A stretch of DNA of 64,000 nucleotides from Micrococcales bacterium UBA7469. Lineage in GTDB: Bacteria; Actinomycetota; Actinomycetes; Actinomycetales; Microbacteriaceae. Within the stretch, counting starts at the first letter, position 1. Each line of letters starts with the position of its first letter. The position numbers were made by a program, and so were the translations under genes. A model generated the notes under the pieces. That model was not told the DNA's origin. It saw only the letters and a list, made by a program, of their open reading frames with translations, and searched no databases. Positions 46,344-55,023 of the stretch are shown here, piece by piece. The stretch spans positions 68,603 to 132,602 of the forward strand of contig DLPB01000020.1 in NCBI GenBank assembly GCA_002479805.1, read 5' to 3'.

Positions 46344-47358
46344 GGTTTTCTTTGTGCCTCGAAATCATGGTGCGGTAAATGCCAAAGATAGCCAGCGCAA
46401 GAAGTACCAGCGCCGGGAGCAGTGACTCGAGGAACCAGCTCAGCGAAGGTGCATTGATGATTGGCCGTTGGGAATCGGGATCGCCTTCCACCCACTGTGG
46501 CCATTCGCGAAGATTCTCGATTGCCGAGAAGCCAAAACTAAACGCCATGATCGTCACCACCGCACCGAACACGATGGAGAGCACCAGGTTTAGGTTGACG
46601 GCTGCGGTGCCGGCTCTTCTTGGCTTTGGCTGTAGTGGCTTAGCCGAACGAGCCTGCGCGGCAAAGCGGGTGCCGACAATGATCGAGGTTGCGATGATGG
46701 CCTGAATGATTACCCAGATCCAAACATCCAAATTGGTGCGGGTGGTGTCATAAACCACCAAGCCAAAGATGATTGCAATTGCTGTGCCGATGATTGGGGA
46801 GGCGTAAGCCAGCCCGACTGCTCGCTGCAATCTGGCTCGCTCCTCGTCCTTCTCTTCGTGAGAGATGTCTGGTGCATCCTTGCGGAACACAAACGCAAAC
46901 AAAATGACTATTACCACCAAGGCGGTGGCCAAGACGATCGGCACATAAACGCCGAAGATTCGAATCAATGGGGATGCGTCTCGAGAGTCGTAGTTGTTGA
47001 AGGCACCGAGGAAGTTACCTATGGCAAATACCGCTCCACCGACCAGTGAAAGGATCACAAACAGATTGTTGAATCGATGTGCGCTTTGAGCCAGCGGTGA
47101 ATCGACTTCACTTCTAAGCGCCAGTGCGATGCGCTGCCCAAGTAGCGATGCGATCGCCACCCCGGTGATGCCAATCAGAATTAGGTAGACACTCCACTGC
47201 AGCGTCACTTCGTAAGGAAGCTGTTCACCCTTGTTGTCATACATCGGCATCTCGCGATAAAGGTCGACGAACTGCGCGAGCATCATCATGGCCCAGAGGA
47301 ACGCTAGGCCGATCAGCGGTAGCTGGATGGCGCGATTTGCATTTCTAGATTCACTCAT
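46336..47358 (-). CDS. Uncharacterised integral membrane protein
   Basis: 340 aa with about eight hydrophobic segments, a charged cytoplasmic loop (FRKDAPDISHEEKDEERARL) and a last extracellular loop rich in Trp/Pro (REWPQWVEGDPDSQRP). It looks like the DUF5671-type or similar multi-pass proteins of actinobacteria, but I do not recognise it with certainty. The ATG at 47358 has no ribosome binding site; a TAGGCT -10 box ends 6 nt before it, so translation is probably leaderless. It forms an operon with the HAD phosphatase and mycoredoxin. Confidence 0.75.
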   Translation of the reverse strand: MSESRNANRAIQLPLIGLAFLWAMMMLAQFVDLYREMPMYDNKGEQLPYEVTLQWSVYLILIGITGVAIASLLGQRIALALRSEVDSPLAQSAHRFNNLFVILSLVGGAVFAIGNFLGAFNNYDSRDASPLIRIFGVYVPIVLATALVVIVILFAFVFRKDAPDISHEEKDEERARLQRAVGLAYASPIIGTAIAIIFGLVVYDTTRTNLDVWIWVIIQAIIATSIIVGTRFAAQARSAKPLQPKPRRAGTAAVNLNLVLSIVFGAVVTIMAFSFGFSAIENLREWPQWVEGDPDSQRPIINAPSLSWFLESLLPALVLLALAIFGIYRTMISRHKENHA

Positions 47359-47364
47359 AGCTAC

Positions 47365-47374
47365 AGCCTAGACT
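47365..47374. promoter_or_regulatory. Bidirectional leaderless promoter with overlapping -10 boxes
   Basis: TAGACT (47369-47374, plus) ends 6 nt before the ATG at 47381. TAGGCT (47370-47365, minus) ends 6 nt before the ATG at 47358. Both place +1 exactly on the A of the start codon. The boxes share the central CTAG dyad. Confidence 0.65.
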
Positions 47375-47380
47375 TGCCCC

Positions 47381-48358
47381 ATGATTTTGGTGATTGGTGA
47401 GGCGCTGATAGACCTAATTGGCACCGCAGATGGCGGTGGCAATTACCAGGCAGTGGTAGGCGGTGCGAACGCAAATGTTGCACTCGCCCTGGCTCGCCGC
47501 GGTGTTGAGCAAAGATTTTTGGGACGCATTTCCTCAGATGGCTTTGGTCAGCAGATTCGTGAGCGCCTGGCTTCAAACGGCGTGAACCTGGACTACAGCA
47601 TCAATGCCAAGGAGCAGACCTCACTTGCGGTGGCGACCATCGGCAGTGATGGTTCGGCGAGCTACAGCTTTTACGTTGATGGCACCGCTGACTGGGGCTG
47701 GACCGAAGCTGAGCTACCGAGTGCAATCGAACTGGCTTCGCTTAACACTCACGCAATTCAGTTTGGCTGCCTTGCCATGGCGATTGCTCCGGGCGGTCTG
47801 GTGTTGGAGCAATGGCTAAAGGGTCTCTATGAAGTTGGAGACTCCACTCTGAGCCATGACCTAAACATCCGCTCCGCACTCGGTTTTGAGCGTCAGAGTG
47901 AGCTGGAGCGAGTGCTGAGAATTAATTCTCACAGCCACATCATCAAGGCCTCCGATGCCGACATCGAGTGGCTCTACAACTTGGATGCGGGTAGCGACTT
48001 AGATTCGATTGCCAGCGACTGGAGCGAGGGTGGCAAGTTGGGAGTGATTACCCGAGGTGGCGATGGTGCAACGCTGTATCTGAATGGTGCAAAGCTTCAT
48101 GCCCTAGCTCCAAAGATCAATTTGGTTGACACAGTTGGAGCAGGCGATACCTTCATGGCAAACCTGCTCGCTGAGCTTGATTTGCTTGGTGCATTAGGTT
48201 CTGATCCGATTGCTCGTTTGGCTAACTTAGATCCAACTGAGCTACAGCGTGCTGCCGAAATTGCCGCGGTGGCAGCGGGCATAGTTTGTGAGCGAAAAGG
48301 CTGCGAGCCTCCAACTTTGGCAGAGACTACTGCTCGAGTTGCAAGCCAAGCGCAATAG
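47381..48358 (+). CDS. PfkB-family carbohydrate kinase (fructokinase-like)
   Basis: 325 aa, ribokinase fold. The N-terminal signature is VIGEALIDLIG, the sugar-binding segment is GGANANVALALARRG (about residues 28-42), and the C-terminal PfkB motif is DTVGAGDTFMANLL with the catalytic Asp (about 250-255). It phosphorylates a sugar, probably fructose, with ATP; substrate choice is inference. The ATG at 47381 appears leaderless. The 3' end overlaps the histidine kinase gene by 32 bp, convergently. Confidence 0.9.
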   Translation: MILVIGEALIDLIGTADGGGNYQAVVGGANANVALALARRGVEQRFLGRISSDGFGQQIRERLASNGVNLDYSINAKEQTSLAVATIGSDGSASYSFYVDGTADWGWTEAELPSAIELASLNTHAIQFGCLAMAIAPGGLVLEQWLKGLYEVGDSTLSHDLNIRSALGFERQSELERVLRINSHSHIIKASDADIEWLYNLDAGSDLDSIASDWSEGGKLGVITRGGDGATLYLNGAKLHALAPKINLVDTVGAGDTFMANLLAELDLLGALGSDPIARLANLDPTELQRAAEIAAVAAGIVCERKGCEPPTLAETTARVASQAQ

Positions 48359-50069
48359 CTGCTGTGAAGCGAACGCCATCCCTGGTTTTGTAAAGCTTGT
48401 GGCTGTGGGTTAGTTCCGCAATCACGCTGGTGCCGAGTCCTTGGGTGCCAGAAACCACTTCTTCGCCATCGTTATCGACCACCAAATCCAACAGCTGGCC
48501 ACTGAGGGTGATTGCCACCTTGATGTTCTTTGCCTTGCCGTGCTTGATGGCATTGGTGGTAGCTTCGCGCAATACCTCAATCGTGCTGCGTGCCAGACTT
48601 TGCCGTGCATCCAAAGCAGCCTGCGCCTGTGGCTGGATGTGATATTCGATTCGACAGGTATCAGACCAAACTTCTGCGATATCGGTCAATACCTGACTGA
48701 AACTCTCGCCCTCGAGATAGGCGGTTTGACCCAGTCGGGACAGTGCCTTATTGACCGAGTCGCGAACCTTCTCAAGGTCTGAAATCGTTGGCCTGTCGAT
48801 TTTAGAGAGCTGCAGCGCGGTGGCATGCAAGGTTGCCTGAACGCTGCCATGCAGTTCAGTTGCCAGCATCTTTTGATCGAGCCAAACCTGCTGGCGCAAT
48901 TGCGAGTTGAGTAGCCTGAGCTCCTCAACGATGCCTCTTAGTTGCGCCTGAGAGATGTCCGCCTGATTTTGGGCAATCGCCATCAAATAGATGCTTGGAA
49001 ATGCAATCGAAAAGAACAAAGTGGACTGCACTAAAAATATGCTTGGGAGTGTCAAGGTCTCCCAAAATGTGAATGGCCAAGCCGTAAGACCCACCACGGC
49101 ACCGGAGGGAATTGACAGCAGGAACCCGACCCAGGTTGGGTGTTCGAGATTCGCGGTCAGCGATTTCACGCCGTAAGTAATGAGCCCAAACCAGCTGGTT
49201 AGCACCAGAGCGGTTACCAGTCCCTGCAGAGGGTTGCTCGACGCCGAGAGCATCGAGAATCCCAAGACAAAGGCGGTAAGTGCAGTCCACCCAACCGGCA
49301 GTGATTGCCCCAGAATGCTGCGCTTGGGGAGGGTGAGGCGACCGAGTTTGGTTAGAAACGGCGCTGCTGCGGTCAAAGTTGGCGGATCAAAACGCTTCGC
49401 TAGTTCGTGGCTCAGTGGCCGCACCACATCTTCGTTCAAACCCCTGAGAGCCCGAACGATGGCCGATGCATCGTTAGATAACTTGGCATCGTTTAGGTGC
49501 TTGGAAATCTCCCAGAGCGATGGGGTTACCAGTTCGCTGATTCGAGCTCGCTGCGCAAGCCGGAGCCGATCAATCTCTTGGGCAAATTCGAGTCTGGATT
49601 GATTTAGCGAATACTGCTCGCGCCTGAGCTCCTGGTCAATCTCTTTTTGGGTTAGGTATGCCACCACCAGCGTGTTGAAGACCATGTATATCGCCGCAAC
49701 ATAAATTGGTGCCGCTGAAAGCCGGAACCAGATATCGCTTGCAGGCACAACCCCCAGCAGTAATCCGATGTTGAAGACTGTGATTCCTCGAATTAGGCCG
49801 GAGATAAGCAGAATTGTCAGGTTTGCGACTGGCCCAGGTTTTCCAAAGAGCCTAAAGTGTGCCTGTTGCAGAACTTCGATGGCCGCGACCGTGATGGCAA
49901 ATCCGGCGATAAGGACCAGGAGCCAGCTGATCGGGTCGCCGCCCAGGCGCCCGTAGTCGTTGATTAGCCCAGTGATAATCGCGGGTAGGGCAAACAGCAC
50001 GTGGGTTCGCCAATTCAAGGCATGTTTTCCCCCGAGAGCACTCCATGGGGAAACGGTGTACTGGGCCAA
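48327..50069 (-). CDS. Membrane sensor histidine kinase with duplicated membrane-plus-helix modules
   Basis: 580 aa from a TTG start at 50069 (AGG about 10 nt upstream; no better start is seen). Two membrane blocks (about 23-140 and 260-365) are each followed by a coiled helix. The second helix carries the H-box LATELHGSV with His at about 407 (NarL-type, HisKA_3-like). The HATPase domain shows the N-box EATTNAIKHG (about 500), DLVVDNDGEEV and the G-box GTQGLG. The helix after the first block (RLRLAQRARISELVTPSLWEI) looks like an H-box region without its His. It partners the response regulator gene 3 nt upstream. The signal is unknown. Confidence 0.85.
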   Translation of the reverse strand: MAQYTVSPWSALGGKHALNWRTHVLFALPAIITGLINDYGRLGGDPISWLLVLIAGFAITVAAIEVLQQAHFRLFGKPGPVANLTILLISGLIRGITVFNIGLLLGVVPASDIWFRLSAAPIYVAAIYMVFNTLVVAYLTQKEIDQELRREQYSLNQSRLEFAQEIDRLRLAQRARISELVTPSLWEISKHLNDAKLSNDASAIVRALRGLNEDVVRPLSHELAKRFDPPTLTAAAPFLTKLGRLTLPKRSILGQSLPVGWTALTAFVLGFSMLSASSNPLQGLVTALVLTSWFGLITYGVKSLTANLEHPTWVGFLLSIPSGAVVGLTAWPFTFWETLTLPSIFLVQSTLFFSIAFPSIYLMAIAQNQADISQAQLRGIVEELRLLNSQLRQQVWLDQKMLATELHGSVQATLHATALQLSKIDRPTISDLEKVRDSVNKALSRLGQTAYLEGESFSQVLTDIAEVWSDTCRIEYHIQPQAQAALDARQSLARSTIEVLREATTNAIKHGKAKNIKVAITLSGQLLDLVVDNDGEEVVSGTQGLGTSVIAELTHSHKLYKTRDGVRFTAAIALGLQLEQ

Positions 50070-50072
50070 GAA

Positions 50073-50726
50073 CTAAACCTGTTCTTTTAACTGGTGGTAC
50101 TTGCTGGCGGCCTCAACTCTGGGATTGCCGTCTTTAGGGTCGATGTTCATAAGCTCAAAAATGCGAGTCAACATGCCCTCAACCGCTCTGACGGTAGTGC
50201 CACGAAGTTCAGCAATCTGGGCATTGGTCTTACCCTCGCTAAGTAGCTGCAGGGTCTCAACCTGACGGCGTGATAGCGCTGAGAATGGTCGGTTGCTGGC
50301 GAGGTCGTGACGGTACTCCTTGGTGATGGCATCCTTGAGGACCGCCTCAATGGCATCTACCAGTTCTTGACCGTTTTGGATCGCGCCCTTGCGTAAGTAC
50401 GCCTGGTTAGATTTCACAACCGAGGCATCTTTGCTGCCAAAGCGTGGGTCGGGAAGATTGGTTAGGTAAACGATTCCAACCGCCGGAGTAGTGGGGTTCA
50501 TGGACTCCACCAGTTCAAAACCATTCGGACCAGGACCCAATTCGATATCAACCACAATGCAGTCTGGGTCGATTGACTTCATGGCCCGCTTAGCATCCGC
50601 CGCATTGGCGGCGGTGGTTACGACGAATCCCGCAGACTCAACCGCACGAGCCAAAAGGTCACGCATCAGCGGTTCATTCTCAACCACAAGAACGTGGCGG
50701 AAGGCTTTTGGGTCTGGCTTTGGCAT
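50073..50726 (-). CDS. LuxR/NarL-family response regulator
   Basis: 217 aa. The receiver domain (about 10-130) has acidic pocket residues (VVENEP), the phospho-acceptor Asp in CIVVDIELG (about 56) and the Lys in YLRKGA. The C-terminal LuxR-type HTH (about 150-215) includes LSRRQVETLQLLSEGKTNAQI. GGAG sits 5 nt before the ATG. It is transcribed before its kinase partner, an order common for NarL-type pairs. The target genes are not evident. Confidence 0.92.
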   Translation of the reverse strand: MPKPDPKAFRHVLVVENEPLMRDLLARAVESAGFVVTTAANAADAKRAMKSIDPDCIVVDIELGPGPNGFELVESMNPTTPAVGIVYLTNLPDPRFGSKDASVVKSNQAYLRKGAIQNGQELVDAIEAVLKDAITKEYRHDLASNRPFSALSRRQVETLQLLSEGKTNAQIAELRGTTVRAVEGMLTRIFELMNIDPKDGNPRVEAASKYHQLKEQV

Positions 50727-50821
50727 TGGGCTCCAATTTTGAATCTAATAAAGCATAATCTGCGTCGGGTAACCGCACATATCAGGCCCTAATTGTCAGA
50801 CCCCTAGGGCAAACTTTAGCC

Positions 50822-52390
50822 ATGCGAAAAACCACCACCGGCCTCAGTTTCGACTCTCGCGATCTCATGCGTGCGCAGTGCTCCCACTGCACACGTGTTT
50901 CGGTAGCAAGAGAGTTGAAAGTGGCGGGTTTGCAAGAACTCATCGATGAGTTCTACATCAAACCAGATAGTTTGGCGATTCGCTACGGCATGAAGTACGA
51001 GGCTGCGCTGGAAAACGAGCTAGTACAAAATCTCGGTGACCTGGTCCAGGCCCCGCAGTCACAAACCCTGGAGGCGACGTATGAGCTCATGCGGCAAGGC
51101 ATTCCGGTGATCTACCAAGGCGTTCTCAAGGGCGGCTCAGGTCAGCTCGAGTTTTCTGGAAGACCTGACTTTCTGCTGCGCGGTGACTATCGATTCGAGA
51201 TGAACGAGCAGGGCCTAACCGCCATCCAGGTCGGTGCCTGGCAGGGCGGCTATACCGCCTGGGATGCCAAGCTATCTGCATCACCAAAACCTGACTACCA
51301 AATTCAGGTTGGACTCTACGCCGACGTCCTAAGAACGCTCAATCTTGAAGCCCCATGCGAGCACGGCCTGATTCTTGGCAATCGAGAGATCGCAGCCTTT
51401 TCGGCAGATGCGCTAATTGCCCAAATGCTCGTCAAGCGGTCAGCTTACGAATTAAGCGTTGCCGCGATTGTTGCGCAAGACCCAAAGACCCTGTCGGATT
51501 TGGGAGAGCTGGTTTGCGAAGCATCCACCTACTGCGAGATGTGCGAATATCCAGCGCTATGCCGGCACATGCGACTTCAGACAAATCACCTGCAGTTGGT
51601 CGCGGGCATCACCAAGGCGCAAATCGATGCATTGCGTCACCTCGGAATCACCACGGTTCGTCAGCTTGCGGAATTGGATGAACCAACCGAAAAGCACTCG
51701 GTTGAAGTCATTCGCAAGCTTGCGCTGCAAGCTAGATTGCAGCAGATCTTTTTCGATACCGGAGTCAGAAGCCAGGTGGTTGCAGATCCAGAGTTGCTTT
51801 CAGGATTACCAGAGGCTAATCCGGGAGATCTGTTTTTCGACTTGGAAGGATTCACTTTCTTCGGTGAACCGGGCGGTCTGGAGTATCTCTGGGGCTGGGT
51901 GGATGCCAAAGGTGAGTATTCCCACCACTGGGCTGATGACAGAGCCGGGGAAGAGCGGGCTTTCGAGAACTTTATGGAGGCGGTCCTTGTAAACCGCAAG
52001 CGCTATCCGCAAAGTCGCATCTACCACTACGCGCACTACGAGAAGACAGCGCTGAAAAAGCTGGCTGCCAGAACCGGCAAGTACGAATACGAGCTGATGC
52101 AGCTGATTGAGAATGGGGTCTTTGTAGATCTCTACAAGCTGGTGGACAAGGCGCTTGTGATTTCGGAAGAGCGCTACAGCATCAAGAACCTAGAGAACTT
52201 CTATGAGTTTGATCGCTCCTCCGACGTTAAAGAGGCGATGGGCTCAATGGAGTTCTACGACCAGTACCTAACCACCTTGGCCGAAGATGCCGATGCCGCG
52301 GAAAAGCTAAAGCGCCAGGTGATTGCGTACAACCGAGACGATTGCGCAAGCACACTGGCGCTTTATAAGTGGCTTTTGGACCTTACATAA
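50822..52390 (+). CDS. TM0106-family RecB-like nuclease with Fe-S cysteines and RNase H-like exonuclease domain
   Basis: 522 aa. The N-terminal PD-(D/E)xK nuclease part has [13 protein letters not shown] and [11 protein letters not shown] (the D..xK-type catalytic residues). It is framed by cysteines AQCSHC near residue 20 and [10 protein letters not shown] near 240, the four-Cys pattern of Fe-S RecB/Cas4/AddB nucleases. A helix-hairpin-helix-like segment follows ([20 protein letters not shown]). The C-terminal half is RNase H/DEDD-like: DLFFDLEGF, then YHYAHYEK, ending with [16 protein letters not shown]. The family (TIGR03491) often has a fused helicase, which is absent here. No strong ribosome binding site is seen. 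The physiological role is unknown; DNA repair or defence are both possible. Confidence 0.8.
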   Translation: MRKTTTGLSFDSRDLMRAQCSHCTRVSVARELKVAGLQELIDEFYIKPDSLAIRYGMKYEAALENELVQNLGDLVQAPQSQTLEATYELMRQGIPVIYQGVLKGGSGQLEFSGRPDFLLRGDYRFEMNEQGLTAIQVGAWQGGYTAWDAKLSASPKPDYQIQVGLYADVLRTLNLEAPCEHGLILGNREIAAFSADALIAQMLVKRSAYELSVAAIVAQDPKTLSDLGELVCEASTYCEMCEYPALCRHMRLQTNHLQLVAGITKAQIDALRHLGITTVRQLAELDEPTEKHSVEVIRKLALQARLQQIFFDTGVRSQVVADPELLSGLPEANPGDLFFDLEGFTFFGEPGGLEYLWGWVDAKGEYSHHWADDRAGEERAFENFMEAVLVNRKRYPQSRIYHYAHYEKTALKKLAARTGKYEYELMQLIENGVFVDLYKLVDKALVISEERYSIKNLENFYEFDRSSDVKEAMGSMEFYDQYLTTLAEDADAAEKLKRQVIAYNRDDCASTLALYKWLLDLT

Positions 52391-53075
52391 AGGTTGCAAC
52401 ATCCAAAGGAATGCCAGGACCGAAGGTGGTCGCAACGGCACCCTTTAGCAGGTACTTACCCTTAGAGGTCGAAGGCTTAAGTCGAACAACCTCATCCATG
52501 GCGGCGTTTAGGTTCTCAGCTAGCTGAGCCTGGGTGAAGCTTGCCTTACCAATGATGAAGTGCAGGTTGGACTGCTTGTCAATGCGGAAGTCGATCTTTC
52601 CACCCTTGATGTCAGTAACAGCCTTTGCGGTGTCCATGGTTACGGTTCCGGTCTTTGGGTTTGGCATTAGGTTACGAGGACCTAGCACCTTACCTAGACG
52701 ACCAACCTTGCCCATTAGGTCAGGGGTTGCAACCGCAGAGTCGAAGTCGACCCAACCAGCCTCAACCTTGGCGATTAGCTCATCGCCACCGACCTCGTCG
52801 GCTCCAGCCTCACGAGCTGCGTCTGCTGCGGCACCATTTGCAAACACGATTACTCGGGCTACTTTTCCAGTTCCGTGAGGGAGAGATACCGTGCCACGGA
52901 TCATCTGGTCAGCCTTGCGAGGGTCCACTCCAAGCTTGAGTGCAACCTCGATGGTTGAGTTGGTCTTCTTACCTGCGGTGTCGATCGCAAGTGCGGCAGC
53001 CTCTGCTGCGTTGTAGAGCTTGCCTTCTTGGATCTTTGCTGCGGCCTCGTTATAGGCCTTTGAGCGCTTTGGCAT
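52383..53075 (-). CDS. rplA: 50S ribosomal protein L1
   Basis: 230 aa from the ATG at 53075, which has AAGGA 9 nt upstream; a GTG further up (53096) lacks one. The conserved [28 protein letters not shown] and [13 protein letters not shown] segments identify L1. It binds the 23S rRNA L1 stalk and represses its own mRNA. A candidate L1-binding hairpin lies 26-57 nt before the ATG. It follows rplK and overlaps the convergent nuclease gene by 8 bp. Confidence 0.98.
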   Translation of the reverse strand: MPKRSKAYNEAAAKIQEGKLYNAAEAAALAIDTAGKKTNSTIEVALKLGVDPRKADQMIRGTVSLPHGTGKVARVIVFANGAAADAAREAGADEVGGDELIAKVEAGWVDFDSAVATPDLMGKVGRLGKVLGPRNLMPNPKTGTVTMDTAKAVTDIKGGKIDFRIDKQSNLHFIIGKASFTQAQLAENLNAAMDEVVRLKPSTSKGKYLLKGAVATTFGPGIPLDVATFM

Positions 53076-53100
53076 TCTGCTTTTCCTTTCGGTCACAGTC

Positions 53101-53132
53101 CGTGGTTCTAAGGGGCGCTAACCCCTCCCACG
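53101..53132 (-). ncRNA. Candidate L1-binding leader element between rplK and rplA
   Basis: On the minus strand CGTGG-GA-GGGG-TTAGCG-CCCC-TTAGAA-CCACG forms two short stems with an internal loop. The GTGGGAGG and TTAnAACCACG arms resemble the L1 site seen in other bacteria, where L1 binds its own mRNA. The position fits feedback control on rplA. Confidence 0.6.
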
Positions 53133-53158
53133 ACTATTTGTGGTTGGTTTGTTTAGTT

Positions 53159-53590
53159 TTATAGCTCGGTCGTGATACCCATGGAGCGGGCGGTACCAGC
53201 GATGATCTTTGCTGCTGCTTCGACGTCGTTAGCGTTTAGGTCGCTCATCTTGGTCTCAGCAATCTTCAACACCTGTTCGCGGGATAGCTTTGCAACCTTC
53301 ACGGTGTGAGGAGTTGAGCTTCCCTTCTGAACTCCGGCTGCCTTCTTGATTAGCTCAGCGGCAGGAGGGGTCTTCAGAACGAAGGTGAATGAACGGTCTT
53401 CGTAAACGGTGATCTCAACCGGTACGACGTTGCCACGCTGGTCAGCGGTAGCTGCGTTGTACTGGGTGCAGAACTCCATGATGTTTACACCGTGCTGACC
53501 TAGAGCAGGTCCGATAGGTGGAGCTGGGTTAGCAGCGCCAGCCTGGATCTGAAGCTTGATCAGACCGGTGACTTTCTTCTTGGGTGCCAT
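53159..53590 (-). CDS. rplK: 50S ribosomal protein L11
   Basis: 143 aa. It opens [20 protein letters not shown] with the conserved Pro pair [20 protein letters not shown], and the rRNA-binding C-terminal half includes [24 protein letters not shown]. It forms the GTPase-associated centre with 23S rRNA and is involved in factor action and stringent-response sensing. Follows nusG with 21 nt between. Confidence 0.98.
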   Translation of the reverse strand: MAPKKKVTGLIKLQIQAGAANPAPPIGPALGQHGVNIMEFCTQYNAATADQRGNVVPVEITVYEDRSFTFVLKTPPAAELIKKAAGVQKGSSTPHTVKVAKLSREQVLKIAETKMSDLNANDVEAAAKIIAGTARSMGITTEL

Positions 53591-53611
53591 GTTGTTTTCT
53601 TTTCTCTCTTA

Positions 53612-54442
53612 TTAGTTCAGTGCGCCGACTTGGTCAAAAGACAGCTCCACTGGAGTCTCACGCTCGAATAGCGAAACTAGAACGGTGACCTTGCCAGACT
53701 CTGGCTTGATCTCCGAAATTGTGCCTGGAAGGCCGGCGAATGAGCCGTCCTTGATCATGATTGACTCGCCCACGGTGAAGTCGATCTTGACTGGGATTGA
53801 CTTGCCCTTGGCCTTGCCGCTGGAAGAAATTGCAGCCTTTGCGCTCTTTACCTCTTCGGTTTCCTCAGGGGTGAATAGCGGCTTCAGCATTTCGAATGCC
53901 TCGTTTGGGCGAAGCGGAGTTGGGTGCTGGCTGTTACCAACGAATCCGGTGACCGCTGGGGTGTGGCGAACTAGGGACCAGCTGTCTTCGGTCATCTCCA
54001 TGCGAACTAGCACGTAACCAGGGATGCGGACCTTGGAAACCAGCTTGCGCTGACCGTTCTTGATCTCAATGGTCTCTTCCATTGGGACCTCAATCTGGAA
54101 AATCTGGTCTCCACCGGCAAGTGCTGCGCGACGGACCTCAATGTTCTGCTTTACGCGACGCTCGTAACCGGCGTAGGAGTGGATTACGTACCACTTACCT
54201 CGCTGCTCACGCAGCTCCTGGCGGAACTTGCGGTAAGGGTCGTCCTCGGTTGCTGCCTCAGCAACCGGTGCTGGGGCCTCGCTAGGAGCTTCCTCAACCT
54301 GGAAACCATCGAGCTCGTGCTCTGCCTCAACCTCTGCTAGGTCTAGGTCAGTCTCGTCTAGGTCGATGTTCTCGTTAACTGCGTCCTCGGACTGAGCCAT
54401 TGGCTCAGTTTCCTGGGTGTCGCTGAAGTTTAGGTCTGACAC
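53612..54442 (-). CDS. nusG: Transcription elongation/antitermination factor NusG
   Basis: 276 aa from the GTG at 54442, which has GAGGA 5 nt upstream (a TTG at 54463 would overlap secE). After an acidic, low-complexity N-terminal extension of about 95 residues comes the NGN domain (KWYVIHSYAGYERRVKQNIE...VRHTPAVTGFVG) and the C-terminal KOW domain (VGESIMIKDGSFAGLPGTIS). It binds RNA polymerase and links it to the ribosome or Rho. The acidic extension is typical of actinobacteria but is long compared with E. coli NusG (181 aa). Confidence 0.95.
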   Translation of the reverse strand: MSDLNFSDTQETEPMAQSEDAVNENIDLDETDLDLAEVEAEHELDGFQVEEAPSEAPAPVAEAATEDDPYRKFRQELREQRGKWYVIHSYAGYERRVKQNIEVRRAALAGGDQIFQIEVPMEETIEIKNGQRKLVSKVRIPGYVLVRMEMTEDSWSLVRHTPAVTGFVGNSQHPTPLRPNEAFEMLKPLFTPEETEEVKSAKAAISSSGKAKGKSIPVKIDFTVGESIMIKDGSFAGLPGTISEIKPESGKVTVLVSLFERETPVELSFDQVGALN

Positions 54443-54452
54443 GAATTCCTCT

Positions 54453-54716
54453 TTATCCTGCAAATACGAAGGTGACGACGTTGTAGAAGATCCAGTCCAA
54501 AGCGCTGATGACTGCCATCACCACTGCTACGAAACCGAGCACCACACCGGTGTAGTTGATTAGCTCTTTGCGGGTTGGCCTGGTGACCTTGCCGAGCTCC
54601 GCAACTACCTGACGGAAAAACAGCGTGCCGCGCTGAAGCGGGTTCTTGGTCTTAGCCTTTTCCGCTTTTGCGGCTTCGACTAAGTCTTCAGAGGCGTTCT
54701 GTGTCTCTTCTGACAT
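54453..54716 (-). CDS. secE: Preprotein translocase subunit SecE
   Basis: 87 aa. A charged N-terminus is followed by the conserved amphipathic helix FFRQVVAELGKVTRPTRKEL and a single C-terminal membrane helix (VVLGFVAVVMAVISALDWIF). It stabilises SecY. GAAGGA precedes the ATG. It lies between tRNA-Trp and nusG, the standard order. Confidence 0.96.
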   Translation of the reverse strand: MSEETQNASEDLVEAAKAEKAKTKNPLQRGTLFFRQVVAELGKVTRPTRKELINYTGVVLGFVAVVMAVISALDWIFYNVVTFVFAG

Positions 54717-54737
54717 TTGTCTTCCTTCTTGTTAGCG

Positions 54738-54810
54738 CAGGGCGGACAGGACTCGAACCTGCAACTTGCGGTTTTGGAGACCGCTGCTCTACCAATTGAA
54801 CTACCGCCCT
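54738..54810 (-). tRNA. tRNA-Trp (CCA anticodon)
   Basis: The minus strand folds as a 73-nt cloverleaf with acceptor AGGGCGG/CCGCCCT, a D-arm with TTGGTAGAGC, the anticodon stem-loop GCGGT-CTCCAAA-ACCGC (CCA) and a T-loop GGTTCGAGTCC. The 3' CCA is not encoded. Its place before secE-nusG is conserved in actinobacteria. Confidence 0.96.
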
Positions 54811-55010
54811 ATCGTTGCCATCGCCATCAACCTTTACTGGGCACAAGGCTTGGTTTCAAGTGCCACCTGAGAAAGACAGACTTCTAGATTGAATCTATTA
54901 GTTTGAATTTTCGCCAGATTAGTTTTGGGCAGATGTCAACTTGAAAGAGTTTAGGGGTTAAACCGCCGATATGCAAAGGAATTTCTAGCCCGAATGCCTA
55001 GGAAGCGAAG

Positions 55011-55016
55011 TATCCT
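55011..55016 (+). promoter_or_regulatory. -10 box of a probably leaderless aminotransferase gene
   Basis: TATCCT ends 7 nt before the ATG at 55024, placing +1 at or one base before the start codon. No ribosome binding site is present. No clear -35 box. Confidence 0.5.
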
Positions 55017-55023
55017 GTTAGGC

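Noticed and set aside
53076..53096. GTG at 53096 as the rplA start
   Set aside because: No ribosome binding site, and L1 homologues begin at the MPKRSKAY segment coded from 53075.
54453..54463. TTG at 54463 as the nusG start
   Set aside because: It would overlap secE and lacks a ribosome binding site; the GTG at 54442 has GAGGA at the right distance.
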